Source: Dongia_A sp035274225
GTDB taxonomy: Bacteria > Pseudomonadota > Alphaproteobacteria > Dongiales > Dongiaceae
Direction: 5' to 3'
Length of the DNA stretch: 6,324 nt
Assembly: GCA_035274225.1 (NCBI GenBank)
Contig: DATEOK010000053.1
Coordinates: forward strand, 1 to 6,324
The notes beneath the pieces are model-generated. The model saw only the letters and a program-made list of their open reading frames with translations. It ran no database searches and had not been told where the DNA came from. The translations under genes were made by a program, and so were the position numbers. This document shows, piece by piece, positions 5,804 through 6,324 of this stretch; the stretch's first letter is position 1, and each line of letters starts with the position of its first letter.

Positions 5804-6324
5804 CTATGCCGCCAACAGCGATTTCAATTTGACCCCCGGCTGCGCCAACTGTGCCGGATCGGGCCTGGCGCCCTTCGCAATCAGCATCTCGGCGAGACGG
5901 ATGTCCTTCGCCACGGCGTTGCCGTGCGCGATGCCGCTCGCCGCCACCAAACGTCCGTCGCCGGCGAGATGGAACAGGATGAAGGCGTCCTCGGAAAGAT
6001 CGCGCCGCACCAGGTGCGTGCCCTCGTCTGGAAGGCCGGCGATCTGCAAAGTCAGGTCGTACTGGTCCGACCAGAACCACGGCACAGCCGATGCATTTTC
6101 GCCCGCGCCCAGCATGTTGCGCGCGGCAAGCGCGCCTTGATCCAGCGCATTGCGCCAGCATTCCAGCCGCACGCGCCTTCCGCCATAGACCGCCATCGGA
6201 AACGAGCAGCAATCGCCGGCCGCGTAGATCTCCGGATCGGACGTGCGCAGCTGGGCATCCACCGCGATGCCGTTCTCGATCGCCAGCCCAGCCTTGTGCG
6301 CGAGATCAATCACCGGCACGGCGC
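5804..6324 (-). CDS. FAD-dependent NAD(P)H oxidoreductase, ferredoxin-reductase type (5' end missing)
   Basis: This is the C-terminal 172 or so residues of a flavoprotein of the BphA4/rhodocoxin/putidaredoxin-reductase type, which moves electrons from NAD(P)H through FAD to a small ferredoxin. Numbering from the GTG codon at 6317-6319, IYAAGD (31-36) is the second FAD-binding motif. CWRNALDQG (54-62) follows. VPWFWSDQYDLTLQIAG (79-95) opens the C-terminal reductase domain, and the VKLKSLL tail (163-169) is also typical. The true start lies beyond the right edge: the frame stays open to 6324 and the N-terminal nucleotide-binding motifs are absent. The GTG at 6319 is internal. The gene ends 16 nt before the PanB-like gene, so they form an operon. 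Such reductases usually sit beside a ferredoxin with an oxygenase or P450; none is visible here, and the partner could be upstream. Confidence 0.92.
   Translation of the reverse strand, partial: AVPVIDLAHKAGLAIENGIAVDAQLRTSDPEIYAAGDCCSFPMAVYGGRRVRLECWRNALDQGALAARNMLGAGENASAVPWFWSDQYDLTLQIAGLPDEGTHLVRRDLSEDAFILFHLAGDGRLVAASGIAHGNAVAKDIRLAEMLIAKGARPDPAQLAQPGVKLKSLLAA

Noticed and set aside
5050..5832. Plus-strand open frame (260 codons) opposite the PanB-like gene
   Set aside because: Shadow of a clear PanB-family gene; His/Arg/Gln-rich translation without recognisable motifs.
6317..6319. GTG as the start of the flavoprotein
   Set aside because: The frame continues upstream to the edge and the N-terminal FAD and NAD motifs are missing, so this codon is internal.

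Overview
The window is strongly GC-rich and every convincing gene lies on the minus strand. Gene families and codon use (G or C at most third positions) point to an alphaproteobacterium, probably Hyphomicrobiales (Bradyrhizobium/Rhodopseudomonas-like). The lineage is inferred from gene style, not from a marker gene.

Reading along the minus strand from the right edge: (1) the C-terminal part of a FAD/NAD(P)H-dependent ferredoxin-reductase-type flavoprotein (5804-6324, cut by the edge). (2) 16 nt later, a PanB-family protein (4990-5787). It keeps the PanB fold landmarks and the catalytic-type Glu, but by eye it has lost the Asp/Asp/Lys/Glu positions that bind metal and substrate in ketopantoate hydroxymethyltransferase. 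(3) A 129-nt spacer with a hairpin, then a DUF3750-type membrane-anchored protein of unknown function (4108-4860). Its central His...Asn-Ser-Asn-Thr-Phe pattern resembles a permuted papain-like site with Ser in place of Cys. (4) A 295-nt regulatory gap (3813-4107) with an AT-rich sigma70-like promoter, small repeats, a hairpin and a 37-codon upstream ORF whose stop overlaps the next start. (5) A 1128-residue hybrid-sensor-type histidine kinase without receiver (426-3812), with one N-terminal membrane helix, five PAS domains, one GAF domain and a PleC/DivJ-like HisKA-HATPase core, starting at TTG. (6) A terminator-like hairpin just after the kinase stop, and a weakly supported, acid-free, Ala/Leu/Arg-rich minus-strand frame that runs off the left edge and contains a 111-bp-spaced repeat.

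The flavoprotein and PanB-like gene are almost certainly one transcription unit, and the DUF3750 gene may be its distal member. The kinase appears to be separately transcribed from its own promoter, with no response regulator in view, so it is an orphan sensor here. No tRNA, rRNA, CRISPR array, transposase or other mobile element was seen.

The items most worth a second look are the PanB-like protein without its canonical metal site, the Ser-for-Cys pattern in the DUF3750 protein, and the upstream-ORF/TTG-start arrangement ahead of the kinase.
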